Source: Wenzhouxiangella sp. AB-CW3
Lineage (GTDB): Bacteria; Pseudomonadota; Gammaproteobacteria; Xanthomonadales; Wenzhouxiangellaceae
DNA length: 64,000 nucleotides
Assembly: GCF_014725735.1 (NCBI RefSeq)
Contig: NZ_CP061368.1
Coordinates: forward strand, 573,225-637,224
Reading direction: 5' to 3'
Shown here: piece after piece, positions 26,653 to 37,029 of the stretch
Layout: every line of letters begins with the position of its first letter
Numbering within the stretch: the stretch's first letter is position 1
The notes under the pieces: model-generated
Databases searched by the model: none
Told to the model about the DNA's origin: nothing
Seen by the model: the letters and a program-made list of their open reading frames with translations, nothing else
Position numbers and translations under genes: made by a program

Positions 26653-27735
26653 ATGAATATCGTCCGTGCAAGTACCATAGCCGCTATCACCATGCTGATG
26701 GCAGTCGGATCCGTTCTTGGCGCTGATCGTACCCTCAGGCTGATGGTCGATGGAGAGGAGCTGGAGGTGCCCCTCAAGTCCGGTCAGCTCATGTCCCTGC
26801 TTGCCGATGGAGACGTTGCGGCGGAGGCCGCTGATGGGTTTACTTGTTCCACTGAGCCTGAGCAACCCGATTGCGACGATGTTCAGGTCTCTCTGGACCA
26901 GAGCAACAATCTGGGCTACTTCACGGTGTCGCCCAATCCGGTGACCCAGGGTCAGTCATTGACCCTGGAGTGGCGCGCCAGGGGCGCCTGGGAGTGCGAA
27001 GGCTCTGGTCTGAGTGGCACCAACTGGTCCGGCCAACTGAATCCTGCGGGCAGCAGGACCGTCGGTACGAGTAACTTGTCGGTTGGAGACGCGAGTGTGG
27101 GCATAGAGTGCCGTAATGGTGCGGTGAGCGATCAACGCAGCATTACGCTTGAGGTACTTGAACCCGACGATGGCAATGGCGATCCACCGGAATCTTGTGA
27201 CGACCGGCCGACCCTGAGCACCGTACCTGGCTGGTCCCGGGAAACCGATATCGGGGGGAATGGTGGAAACCCGAACATCTACACCGATGTGTTTCCGGGC
27301 AACGAGTTTCCGGGGACGTCCAATAATTTCTCCTTCAGTCTGCGCCGGGATCGTTACGTGGCCATGAGGTTCACAGTGCCCGACAACCTGACCGGATTGG
27401 GAAGCTGGCGGGTCGCACCCATGACCGGTGCCGGTTCCCCCTCGGCTGCCGGAAGAATGTTTGCCACGATTACACGCTGTCCCGGCGATTTCGATGTCGC
27501 TACATTTGAAGACAAGAGTTGCGGTGCAATTGCGACCACAAGTGAGGGCATTATCAGAACGTACTGGACCGTTGGCAATACCCCAGGGTATTGCAGCATC
27601 GAGCCTGGCGAAACCTACTACTTTAATGTCCTGTATTCCGTGAACGGTGCTGACCCGGAGGATTTTCCACCCCAGCAAAGCGACTGTAACGGTCGTTCGC
27701 GTTGCGGCCATTATCTGCAACCCGCGCTGTTTTAA
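26653..27735 (+). CDS. Secreted protein with Ig-like segment, unknown function
   Basis: A 360-residue exported protein; the start is set at ATG 26653, where a signal peptide begins (MNIVRASTIAAITMLMAVGS). After a short acidic region there is an Ig-like stretch (residues about 90-170: FTVSPNPVTQGQSLTLEWRA, CEGSGLSGTNWSGQ, ECRNG) with a likely disulfide, a linker EPDDGNGDPPESCDD, and a C-terminal domain of about 190 residues with paired cysteines (TRCPGDF, KSCGAI, YCSIEPGE). No catalytic motif was recognised. Own promoter and terminator. A type II secretion substrate is plausible but unproven. Confidence 0.8.
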   Translation: MNIVRASTIAAITMLMAVGSVLGADRTLRLMVDGEELEVPLKSGQLMSLLADGDVAAEAADGFTCSTEPEQPDCDDVQVSLDQSNNLGYFTVSPNPVTQGQSLTLEWRARGAWECEGSGLSGTNWSGQLNPAGSRTVGTSNLSVGDASVGIECRNGAVSDQRSITLEVLEPDDGNGDPPESCDDRPTLSTVPGWSRETDIGGNGGNPNIYTDVFPGNEFPGTSNNFSFSLRRDRYVAMRFTVPDNLTGLGSWRVAPMTGAGSPSAAGRMFATITRCPGDFDVATFEDKSCGAIATTSEGIIRTYWTVGNTPGYCSIEPGETYYFNVLYSVNGADPEDFPPQQSDCNGRSRCGHYLQPALF

Positions 27736-27765
27736 CGCGACGGCGTACAGCCTCTCACGTTTGCT

Positions 27766-27797
27766 ACCGGGCGGTTTCACCCGCCCGGTTTCTTTTC
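27766..27797 (+). terminator. Rho-independent terminator
   Basis: Nine-pair stem accgggcgg / ccgcccggt (27766-27774 with 27781-27789), loop of six bases, followed by TTCTTTTCT. It ends the Ig-like secreted-protein transcript. Confidence 0.85.
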
Positions 27798-27835
27798 TGG
27801 CACGAGTTCATCAAAGTTGAGGAGATTTTTCGAGA

Positions 27836-28813
27836 ATGCATCTGATTGATCGTTCTGTCCTGATGACGGTTGTTTCTTTCCCGATTCTGATATCGTTACT
27901 CGCTCTTGCTTCACCGCTGGTTGCCAATGAGCGCTACCAGGCCGAATTTTGCCTTGGGTTCGAATCCGACCCTCTGGTTCGAGTCGGTGGGATCGTCACC
28001 ACGGAACTCGATTTCGATGCTTTCATGGCGGGCATACCGGAGGCAGACCGGACTCAGTTCGTGGCCAGCGCGGAGCGGGTTGCCAATCAGCTCGAAGCGC
28101 TGGTCATGCAGCGGGGGGTAGCACTGAATGCCAAGGGCGATGGCCTGCTTGACGAGGACGAGTTGCTGAATGCACGCCTCATGCGCAGACTCGAGTCGGC
28201 CTTGAACGAGATTCAGATCGATCGGTATATCGAGGCCCGTCTATTGGACGACTACACCGAGCGCGCACGGGAGCTCTACCTGACAGGTCCGGACCGGTTT
28301 CGTGAGCCTCGGCGATACAGCTTCTCGCATATTCTGATACAAACCTCCAACAGGGGTGAGAGCGGTGCCATGCGTCTGATCCTCGATCTGTATGATCGGA
28401 TCGAATCGGGGGAGTCCTTCGAGGCGCTTGTGGAGGAGTATTCGGAAGATCCTGCCAGCCGGGAGAACGCTGGACGTTACGAAGCCGTAACCCTGGATGA
28501 GCTTGACAGCAACTTCGCGCGAGAACTCAGGGATTTGTCGGAGCCGGGTGAACTGAGTGAGCCGGTACGCTCTCGCTTCGGCTGGCACATCATTCGTCTC
28601 GATGAGGCGCACGAGAGAGAGATCCCGGAATGGGAAGAGGTCGCCGACAAGGCCGGTCAACTGGCACGGCAACGACACCGGGAGCGGCTGAAGGAGCGCT
28701 ACCTGTCCAGTGTGCTGGAGTCGGATGACCTGGAGGTCACGCCCGGCGTCATTGAACGTTTGCAGCGCCGCTATGGGTTTGATCCCGAAACGGGTCTCCC
28801 GGCCAGGGATTGA
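27836..28813 (+). CDS. Exported parvulin-type peptidyl-prolyl isomerase
   Basis: A 325-residue periplasmic foldase. The signal peptide runs to about residue 30 (ALASPLVAN). A helical N-terminal region (SurA/PpiD-like, about 40-150) precedes one parvulin domain at about 157-265, recognised from RRYSFSHILIQTSNRGES, SFEALVEEYSEDPASRENAG, and FGWHIIRLDEAHE. A short helical C-terminal tail follows. It sits between two secreted-protein genes and the polysaccharide export genes, so an envelope chaperone role is likely. Its exact class (SurA-like or PrsA-like) cannot be assigned from sequence alone. Confidence 0.88.
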   Translation: MHLIDRSVLMTVVSFPILISLLALASPLVANERYQAEFCLGFESDPLVRVGGIVTTELDFDAFMAGIPEADRTQFVASAERVANQLEALVMQRGVALNAKGDGLLDEDELLNARLMRRLESALNEIQIDRYIEARLLDDYTERARELYLTGPDRFREPRRYSFSHILIQTSNRGESGAMRLILDLYDRIESGESFEALVEEYSEDPASRENAGRYEAVTLDELDSNFARELRDLSEPGELSEPVRSRFGWHIIRLDEAHEREIPEWEEVADKAGQLARQRHRERLKERYLSSVLESDDLEVTPGVIERLQRRYGFDPETGLPARD

Positions 28814-28853
28814 GGCCCGAACCGGGGCTGATGTGCTGCTATCGGAGTCCGGA

Positions 28854-29660
28854 GTGCGCAACTCGATAAAAAGTGTGCGTGCTGCCGGGTTGGGCCTGTC
28901 GTCCATGCTGGGGCAGTTAATCTGGCGCGACATCCGTTCGCGCTTTATTGGCAGTGCCAGCGGCTGGATCTGGCTGATTCTCACGCCGCTGCTGCTGCTG
29001 GCGGTGTACGGCTTCGTGTTCGGCGTGATCTTCCGGGCCCGCGTGCCCGATGGGCTGGACATTCCCTTCGTGGCCTGGCTGGCCGTGGCACTGTGGCCAT
29101 GGCTGGCCTTTTCCGAGGGCGTGCTGAGGGGCTCACGTGCCATTCTTGAACACTCCGCCCTGATTTCCAAGGTGGCCATCCGGCGCGAGTTGCTGGTGGT
29201 CTCCTCGGTCACATCGGCTTTCCTGCTCCATCTTGCCGGTTACCTGGTGGTGCTTGTTGCGCTGCAACTGACTGGTACACCGGTGCATTTCGCGGGGCTG
29301 CCGACGGTGGCGCTGACCCTGCTGACGCTCTACCTGTTTGCACTGGGCCTGGGGCTTGGGCTGGCGGCAGTGCAGGTGTTTCTGCGTGACCTGGAACAGG
29401 CGCTGCCCACCCTGTTCATGTTCTGGTTCTTTCTCACCCCGATACTGTATGCCCCCGAAATGCTGCCCGAGCGGTTTTCGGGCTGGCTGGATCTCAACCC
29501 CATGACCTGGTGGATGACACAGGTGCGCGGCCCGTTGCTGTGGGGTGAATTGCTGCCCGGCATGGCGCTGCTGGCACTTGGCGCGGCCGGTTTGCTGGCA
29601 CTTTATCTGGGTTGGCGACTGTTCCGACGCCTCAGCCCCTATTTCGAGGACTTTCTGTGA
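28854..29660 (+). CDS. Polysaccharide ABC transporter permease (Wzm/TagG type)
   Basis: Membrane half of an ABC-2 exporter for O-antigen or another polysaccharide. GTG 28854 is chosen because GGAG sits 6 bases upstream; ATG 28905 would also keep the fold. The 268 residues begin with the amphipathic LIWRDIRSRFIGSASGWIWL typical of the family, followed by six membrane segments and the C-terminal MTWWMTQVRGPLLWG. Its end overlaps the ATPase gene start (GTGA). Confidence 0.9.
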   Translation: MRNSIKSVRAAGLGLSSMLGQLIWRDIRSRFIGSASGWIWLILTPLLLLAVYGFVFGVIFRARVPDGLDIPFVAWLAVALWPWLAFSEGVLRGSRAILEHSALISKVAIRRELLVVSSVTSAFLLHLAGYLVVLVALQLTGTPVHFAGLPTVALTLLTLYLFALGLGLGLAAVQVFLRDLEQALPTLFMFWFFLTPILYAPEMLPERFSGWLDLNPMTWWMTQVRGPLLWGELLPGMALLALGAAGLLALYLGWRLFRRLSPYFEDFL

Positions 29661-30838
29661 GCGAGGTTCTGCTCCGGCTTGAAGGGGTGACCAAGGTCTA
29701 TCCGCCGACCGTTCAGGCGGGGCAGCGCCTGCGTGCCTTCTGGCAGGTCCTGCTGCGCGGATCGGCCAGTGGTGGCACCCGGGTGCTGGAGGAAGTCAGT
29801 TTCGAAGTGCCTCGTGGCCAGTCCATGGCGGTGATCGGCGGCAACGGAGCGGGCAAGTCGACACTTCTCAAGATTGTGACCGGTGTTCTGGCGCCTACCA
29901 CCGGCCACATTGAAAGCCGGGGCAGCTCGGCCGCGTTGCTGGAACTGGGTGCGGGGTTCGACCCGGAGTATTCCGGGCTGGACAACCTGCGCATGAATGC
30001 CGCCTTTCTCGGTCTGTCGACCGAACAAGTAGCCGAGCGGCTGGACGATATTCTTGCCTTTGCCGATATCGGTGCTTCCATCCACGAACCGGTCAAGCAT
30101 TATTCCTCGGGCATGGTGGTCAGATTGGGTTTCGCGGTCGTTGCTTCTGTGCGCCCGGACCTGCTGATCACCGACGAGGTGCTGGCCGTCGGTGACGAGT
30201 CCTTTCAGAAAAAGTGCATACGCTGGATCGAACGCTACCTGGCCGATGGCGGCACCTTGCTGATGGTTTCCCACAATATGTACCAGGTGCAGAAGCTGTG
30301 CCGAAACGCCATCTGGCTCGACGGCGGGCAGGTGCGTGCCCAGGGTGATGTCTTCGATGTCACGCAGTCCTACCTGGCCTGGCATGAGCGCAAGGACGCT
30401 GCCGAGAGAGGTGCGCGCCGCAATCGCGAGTCTGGCACGCTTTATCGCGTTTCGCGCCCGGAGTTTCCGGAGCACGAGCTGGCCAGCCCGGTATTGGAAA
30501 CCGGCCAGCCGCTCACGGTGAGATTGCACCTGCGCTCGCCCGATGAACGCGCCCCGGCGGCGCTGATTGGCGTGGTCCGCGCCGATGGCACCCCGGTTTA
30601 CGGGGTTTCCAGCGACCAGGAGGGTGTGTCGTTACAAGAGTGTGCGCCGGGAGAATATCGGATCGATGTGCATTTCCCAGCGCTCAATCTGCTGCCTGGT
30701 GGCTACGCCATTCGGGCGCACGCCATGGACCCGGAAGGCTTGCGCGTGCACGATACCGCTGAGCAGGAGTTCAGCGTCAGCGGCCGCACGCGGGAACTGG
30801 GCATGGTGCGCCTGGCGCACGAGTGGAGGCAGCCATGA
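29657..30838 (+). CDS. Polysaccharide ABC transporter ATPase with substrate-binding tail (Wzt type)
   Basis: ATPase half of the exporter, start GTG 29657. The 393 residues contain Walker A GGNGAGKST (61-69), signature HYSSGMVVRLGFA (from 148), and Walker B DLLITDEVLAVGDE (from 168), the last typical of the TagH/Wzt group. Residues from about 260 form an extra beta-rich domain (LTVRLHLRSPDERAPAALIG, then EGVSLQECAPGEYRIDVHFP) that in Wzt proteins binds the finished, chemically capped end of the glycan. That suggests the exporter recognises a terminal modification. Confidence 0.92.
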   Translation: MSEVLLRLEGVTKVYPPTVQAGQRLRAFWQVLLRGSASGGTRVLEEVSFEVPRGQSMAVIGGNGAGKSTLLKIVTGVLAPTTGHIESRGSSAALLELGAGFDPEYSGLDNLRMNAAFLGLSTEQVAERLDDILAFADIGASIHEPVKHYSSGMVVRLGFAVVASVRPDLLITDEVLAVGDESFQKKCIRWIERYLADGGTLLMVSHNMYQVQKLCRNAIWLDGGQVRAQGDVFDVTQSYLAWHERKDAAERGARRNRESGTLYRVSRPEFPEHELASPVLETGQPLTVRLHLRSPDERAPAALIGVVRADGTPVYGVSSDQEGVSLQECAPGEYRIDVHFPALNLLPGGYAIRAHAMDPEGLRVHDTAEQEFSVSGRTRELGMVRLAHEWRQP

Positions 30839-31668
30839 TCGCCGTCGTCGTGCCGGTGTTCAACGCGCCGGCCGAAACGGCCCGCTGCCTGGCCGCGCTG
30901 GCCGCAACGGTCGATGAGCAGGTTCCGGTGGTGGTGATTGACGATGCATCGGATGATGTCGAAGTGGCCGAAGTGCTTGCCGGAATGCCGTCGCACTGGG
31001 TCCGGGTTCACAACGAGAAAAACCTGGGATTCGTGGCCACGGCCAACCTCGGGATGGCGCTGGCCGGCGAGGCCGACATCGTGCTGCTCAACGCCGACAC
31101 CCAGGTCACCGCGGGCTGGCTGGAAGCGATCCGGCGTTGTGCCAACAGCGATACCTCGATTGCTTCGATCACGCCCTTGACCAACAATGGCGAGATTGCC
31201 TCCATTCCCGAATTCTGTCGTCCAAATCCCTGGCCAGAGGATGCCGAATGCTGGGCCCGGGCCTGTCGTGAGTCGGGTGAGCCCATGTGCCCGGAGGTGC
31301 CCACGGGTGTGGGTTTTTGCATGTACCTGCGCCGGGCCTGCCTGGATTGCATCGGTGAGTTCGATGAACAGGCTTTCGGGCGCGGCTATGGCGAGGAGAA
31401 CGATTGGTGCATGCGCGCCATGCAAGCCGGTTGGCGCCACGTGCTGTGCGACGAGGCCTTTGTCGCCCACCAGGGCGGCGCCAGCTTCGGTCCCCTGGGC
31501 CTGGCTCCCGGCGGTCAAGCCATGGAAACCCTGCTGCAACGCTACCCGGACTACATGGATCGCGTCAGCGCGTTTATCGAGGCCGACCCGATGGCGACGC
31601 GCCGCCAGCAGATCATCAACCACTACAACCAGTTGGCTGCAAACGCCACTCGCCAACCTAGAACCTAG
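30835..31668 (+). CDS. Family 2 glycosyltransferase
   Basis: GT-A fold sugar transferase for the exported polysaccharide. ATG 30835 overlaps the ATPase stop. The 277 residues show IAVVVPVFNAPAETARCLAA, the DDAS motif (VVVIDDASDD), NLGFVATANLGM and LLNADTQVT (the DXD-type metal site), and GYGEENDWCMRAMQAGWR, the acceptor/base motif. The last residues (RQPRT) and the stop codon are encoded by a heptanucleotide repeat that begins at 31656. Donor and acceptor are unknown. Confidence 0.88.
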   Translation: MIAVVVPVFNAPAETARCLAALAATVDEQVPVVVIDDASDDVEVAEVLAGMPSHWVRVHNEKNLGFVATANLGMALAGEADIVLLNADTQVTAGWLEAIRRCANSDTSIASITPLTNNGEIASIPEFCRPNPWPEDAECWARACRESGEPMCPEVPTGVGFCMYLRRACLDCIGEFDEQAFGRGYGEENDWCMRAMQAGWRHVLCDEAFVAHQGGASFGPLGLAPGGQAMETLLQRYPDYMDRVSAFIEADPMATRRQQIINHYNQLAANATRQPRT

Positions 31669-31680
31669 AACCTCGAACCT
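31656..31680. repeat. ACCTAGA-type heptanucleotide repeat
   Basis: About three and a half units of ACCTAGA/ACCTCGA overlap the end of the preceding glycosyltransferase gene and supply its TAG stop codon at 31666-31668. Confidence 0.8.
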
Positions 31681-31730
31681 GCTTCTCCCCGACTTGCTAC
31701 ACTTGCTCCGTTCCCCAATTCCGCTCCAGG

Positions 31731-32606
31731 ATGTCTGACCAACCCGAACTCGATTTCACCGGTGAACGCTTCACGCCCGAGTGCGTGCGCGAGATGGCCT
31801 ATGAGCATTGGCATCGTTACGCCTGGGCGGCCGAGGTCGTGGCCGGGCTGGAAGTGCTCGATGCCGCCTGTGGCGAGGGATACGGCAGCCGCCTGCTGAG
31901 CGCGCGTGCCGCCCGGGTGCGAGGCATCGATGTGAGTGAGGTGGCGGTGGATCATGCCCGCCAGCGCTATGCTGGTGAACGACTGGGTTTCGACTGCGGC
32001 GATGCCACCGAGCTGCCCTACGACACCGATAGCTTCGATGCCGTGGTGTCGTTCGAAACCCTGGAGCATCTTGCCGAGCAGGACAGGCTGCTGGCCGAGT
32101 TCAGACGCGTGCTGAGGCCCGGTGGCTTTCTGCTGATCTCCTCGCCCGATCGCAAGACCTACAGCGATGAGACCGGTTATGACAATCCCTATCATGTCCG
32201 CGAGCTGTACCGTGACGAGTTCGAGCAGCTGCTGGGCCGGCACTTCCCGGCTTGGCGTCTGTGGGGCCAGAAACTGATGTTTGTCTCCGCCCTTTGGCAG
32301 TTGAGCGGCGGAGACCGAGCCCAGTGGTTGCTGGATGATGAGGGTCACGTTCAGGCCGGTGACCGCCCCGCTTATCCACCCCTCTACCTGCTGGCCGCGG
32401 CGGCCGCCTCCGAGCAGTGCCTGCCGGATCTGCCGGCCCATTCACTGTATGGCGATCGCGCAGAATCGGTCTATGCCCACTACAACGAGGAAGTGGCGAA
32501 ACATATCCGGGCCGGACACCTGCTGGCCGAGCGCGATGCCGAGATTGAACGCCTGCGCCGGCAGCTCGATCAACCCTGGTGGCGGCGGCTAATCCAGGGC
32601 TCATGA
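31731..32606 (+). CDS. SAM-dependent methyltransferase
   Basis: A 291-residue class I methyltransferase. Motif I is EVLDAACGEGYGSRL at about 41-55, followed by GIDVSEVAVDHARQRY (motif II region), the acidic loop DATELPYDTDSFDAVVSFE and LEHL. The last 40 residues are a charged helix ending WWRRLIQGS, which may bind a partner or the membrane. Its place next to a Wzt-type ATPase with a glycan-tail domain makes it a candidate for the end-capping or sugar-methylating enzyme (inference). It overlaps the next gene by 4 bases. Confidence 0.88.
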   Translation: MSDQPELDFTGERFTPECVREMAYEHWHRYAWAAEVVAGLEVLDAACGEGYGSRLLSARAARVRGIDVSEVAVDHARQRYAGERLGFDCGDATELPYDTDSFDAVVSFETLEHLAEQDRLLAEFRRVLRPGGFLLISSPDRKTYSDETGYDNPYHVRELYRDEFEQLLGRHFPAWRLWGQKLMFVSALWQLSGGDRAQWLLDDEGHVQAGDRPAYPPLYLLAAAAASEQCLPDLPAHSLYGDRAESVYAHYNEEVAKHIRAGHLLAERDAEIERLRRQLDQPWWRRLIQGS

Positions 32607-33466
32607 CCGGCGGCACTGTGACACCACTGGCCCGGGTGACCGCGGTCATCGTCAACTACAACTCGGGGCCATGGCTGGAACGCTGCATCAATCAGCTCCG
32701 CGGCCGGAATCGGCCGCATCCATCGGTCATCGTCATTGACAACGCCTCGACTGATGGCAGCATCGAGCGATTGCCCGCACTGGAAGATCTCGTGGTGCGT
32801 CGCGCACGGCGCAACCTGGGTTTCGGGCGGGGCGTGAACCAGGCCTTGCGCAGTATTGCCACCGAGTACCTGCTGGTCATCAACCCCGACTGTCTGATCG
32901 TGCCCGATGCACTGCTTCGCCTGGTCGATGAACTGGATCGACACCCGCAGGCCGCACTGGTTTCGGGGCGGGTTTTCGATATGTCCGGCAACGAACAGCG
33001 TGGCAGTCGTCGTCGACTTCCCACCCGCGAGCAGGTGCTGGGTGAGGTGCTGCCCTTCAGCCGTCGCCCGGGCATTGACCTGACCGGCGAGCCGGCACCC
33101 GTTGAGGCGGTGGAAGTCGAAGCCGTGTCCGGCGCCTGCATGCTGATTCGCACCCGGGCCCTGCAGGAAGTCGGCGGTTTCGACCCGGCCTTTCACATGC
33201 ATTTCGAGGACCTGGACCTGATGGCCCGTTTTCGTGAGGCCGGATGGAGTATTCGACTGGACCCGGGCGTGATCGTCTCGCATGCCGGCGGGGTGTCGTC
33301 GCGTCAGCGCGCCGTGGGCGTGATGCTGGCCAAGCATCGCAGTCTCTGGCGCTATCTCAACAAGCACTGCGCGGATGACTGGTCGCTTTGGAGTCGATGG
33401 CTTTGGAAAACGGCCATCGTCGCCCACGCCATGCTGCGCCTGCCGCTGGAGCTGTTGAAACGATGA
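32603..33466 (+). CDS. Family 2 glycosyltransferase (rhamnosyltransferase-like)
   Basis: A 287-residue GT-A transferase starting MTGGTVTPLARVTAVIVNYN at ATG 32603. Recognisable parts are VIVNYNSGPWLERCINQL, IDNASTDGS, NLGFGRGVNQAL, VINPDCLIVPD and GACMLIRTRALQEVGGFDP followed by FHMHFEDLDLMARFREAGW. This is the WbbL/RfbN-like pattern of O-antigen and exopolysaccharide enzymes. The exact sugar is unknown. Confidence 0.9.
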   Translation: MTGGTVTPLARVTAVIVNYNSGPWLERCINQLRGRNRPHPSVIVIDNASTDGSIERLPALEDLVVRRARRNLGFGRGVNQALRSIATEYLLVINPDCLIVPDALLRLVDELDRHPQAALVSGRVFDMSGNEQRGSRRRLPTREQVLGEVLPFSRRPGIDLTGEPAPVEAVEVEAVSGACMLIRTRALQEVGGFDPAFHMHFEDLDLMARFREAGWSIRLDPGVIVSHAGGVSSRQRAVGVMLAKHRSLWRYLNKHCADDWSLWSRWLWKTAIVAHAMLRLPLELLKR

Positions 33467-34290
33467 ACGGTGACCCGGTGATTCTGGTCACGGGTGCCTC
33501 CGGTGCGGTTGCCGGCGCCCTGATGGATCGGACGGTGGGGCAGGGGGTCCGCGTGCTTGCAGTTTCCAGCCATGGGCCGCAACACTCCTGGCCGCACGTC
33601 ACCTGGTTCGAACAGGACCTTGAACGCGGCCCGGCCGACGTGCGGGCCGGCACCCTGGTCAGCCTGGGTGCGTTGCGCCACGCCCTGGCCCAGGTGGAAC
33701 GGGGCATCGGCACGGGGCGGGTGCTGGCCGTGTCACCGGCGCTCGGTGAGCAGTTGGCACTGGTGCGCGGCCGGAAGCTGACCGAATCCGATCGTGAATT
33801 GCCGCAGATCGAAGACAGGTTGAGGGCGGCGTGTCGCGAACGCGACATCACGCTGACGCTGCTCAAGCCCAGCCTGGTCTACAGCGGCGGCGATGACGGC
33901 AGCTTTGCCCCCACCGCCTGGTCATTGTCGCAACGCAGCGTGCTCTGGCTCGGGCAGGGCGGTTTGCGTCAACCGGTACACGCCGACGACCTGGCCAGCC
34001 TTATTCTGCGTTGCCTTCAACTCGGTGATGACAGTGCCGGTAGCTGGAGCCTGGCGGGTGATGAAACCCTGTCGATTGCCGCCATGCTGGAGCGCGTGGC
34101 CAGCCGCTTTGGCGTGCCGATTCGCCGGTTGCCCGTCCCGGCATGGTGGGCGCGTCGCAGTCTTGACACGCTCGACCTGAGTCCCGCATTACGTGTGGAT
34201 CTTGCCGGCCTGTACGGGCATGACCTTCTGCCCGACGATTCCCCCGCCCGCCGTCGGCTGGGTTGGCAGCCACAAGGATTTCGCCCGTGA
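33463..34290 (+). CDS. NAD-dependent epimerase/dehydratase-like protein
   Basis: A 275-residue short-chain fold protein. The N-terminus has ILVTGASGAVAGALMDR, a GxSGxxGxx nucleotide-binding loop in which the last Gly is Ala. Later LLKPSLVYSGGDDGSFAP and QPVHADDLASLILR match the sugar-epimerase layout. The usual YxxxK catalytic pair is not obvious to me, so it may bind a nucleotide without being a standard epimerase. It overlaps both neighbours by 4 bases within the polysaccharide cluster. Confidence 0.75.
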   Translation: MNGDPVILVTGASGAVAGALMDRTVGQGVRVLAVSSHGPQHSWPHVTWFEQDLERGPADVRAGTLVSLGALRHALAQVERGIGTGRVLAVSPALGEQLALVRGRKLTESDRELPQIEDRLRAACRERDITLTLLKPSLVYSGGDDGSFAPTAWSLSQRSVLWLGQGGLRQPVHADDLASLILRCLQLGDDSAGSWSLAGDETLSIAAMLERVASRFGVPIRRLPVPAWWARRSLDTLDLSPALRVDLAGLYGHDLLPDDSPARRRLGWQPQGFRP

Positions 34291-35207
34291 GCATGCCCTG
34301 TCGACAACTGGGCCGGAGCGGGCCGGAAGTTTCGGTGCTGGGCCTGGGCTGTGCCAGCTACTGGGCTCACCCGCACTTCCCGGAGCCGGAGGCCCGGGCC
34401 GTGCTGGCCAGCGCCCTGGAAGCCGGAATCACGATCTACGATACCGGCGCATCCTATGGCAACGGTCTTGCCGAACGGCGCCTGGGGCGTTTCCTGCGCG
34501 AACTGGATGTCGAGGTCGACAACCTTGTCATCGCCACCAAGGCCGGCACCGTGCGTGACAACCGGGGCCGGTTGACCAAGGACTTTCGACCGCGATCGGT
34601 CGTCGATCAGCTCGAAGACAGTCTCAGACGCCTCAAGCTGGAGCGGGTCGGGCTGCTGCAATTGCACGGCCCCGAGGTCAGTGACCTGAGCGATGAGTTG
34701 TGTTCCACCCTTGAGAAGCTTCGTACTGCTGGCAAGGTGGAGAGGCTGGGCATCAACGGGTTCAGCCCGGTCATCGAGCACGCGATCGGACAAGCGCCAT
34801 TCGACGTGGTCATGCCGTTCCTGTCCGTGGTCGAGCCGGCCAACACGGTGCTTGCCCAAAGAGCGGCCGAGGCCGGCCAGGGCGTGCTCGCCGCCGGCCC
34901 CCTGGCCCGCATGAGTTTTCGTCCACCGCTGGGGAACTGGCTGACCCGGCGTGCCGGTCTCTGGTACCTGGCTCGCGCCCTCTACAACGGTCCCGGCGCC
35001 TTCCTGCGCGCCCGCCGCATAGGCCGGGCCCTGACCCACCCCGGCTGGACCCCCGCCCAACTCGCCATGGCCTGGACCCTCGAACAACCCGGCATCACCG
35101 CCGCCATCTTCGGCACCACCCGCCCCAAACACGTCCAAGAACTGGCAAAAACCGCCAACCACCCCCTACCAGAACAAGTCCGCCAAAACCTAACCCCTAA
35201 CACCTAA
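34287..35207 (+). CDS. Aldo/keto reductase
   Basis: A 306-residue NADPH-dependent reductase with a TIM-barrel fold. The start is the GTG at 34287, overlapping the previous stop; ATG 34293 is the alternative. The catalytic tetrad is visible: D52 and Y57 in YDTGASYGNG, K85 in VIATKAG, H127 in LLQLHGPE. The C-terminal half is the usual TPAQLAMAWTLEQPGITAAI pattern. The final residues (QNLTPNT) and the TAA stop are encoded by the start of a heptanucleotide repeat. It could reduce a sugar or a keto intermediate; the substrate is unknown. Confidence 0.9.
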   Translation: MSMPCRQLGRSGPEVSVLGLGCASYWAHPHFPEPEARAVLASALEAGITIYDTGASYGNGLAERRLGRFLRELDVEVDNLVIATKAGTVRDNRGRLTKDFRPRSVVDQLEDSLRRLKLERVGLLQLHGPEVSDLSDELCSTLEKLRTAGKVERLGINGFSPVIEHAIGQAPFDVVMPFLSVVEPANTVLAQRAAEAGQGVLAAGPLARMSFRPPLGNWLTRRAGLWYLARALYNGPGAFLRARRIGRALTHPGWTPAQLAMAWTLEQPGITAAIFGTTRPKHVQELAKTANHPLPEQVRQNLTPNT

Positions 35208-35352
35208 CACCCATCACCTCCCCACAGCCAGCACCCCATCCAGCAACCTTCCAAGGCGACCATCGAAGCCCGCCCTTCACACTTCACACTTCACACTTCA
35301 CACTTCACACTTCACACCTAACACCTAACACCTAACACCTAACACCTAACAC
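35188..35352. repeat. Composite intergenic repeat, right of the polysaccharide cluster
   Basis: It contains ACCTAAC units at 35188-35212 (overlapping the aldo/keto reductase stop), then a 50-bp element at 35226-35276 (GCCAGCACCCCATCCAGCAA ... CGAAGCCCGCCC). Five CACACTT units follow at about 35275-35317, then five ACCTAAC units to 35352. The same longer element plus repeats recurs twice beyond ettA (37116-37173 inverted, 37306-37357 direct). Confidence 0.92.
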
Positions 35353-35358
35353 TTCCCC

Positions 35359-37029
<1,671 letters not shown>

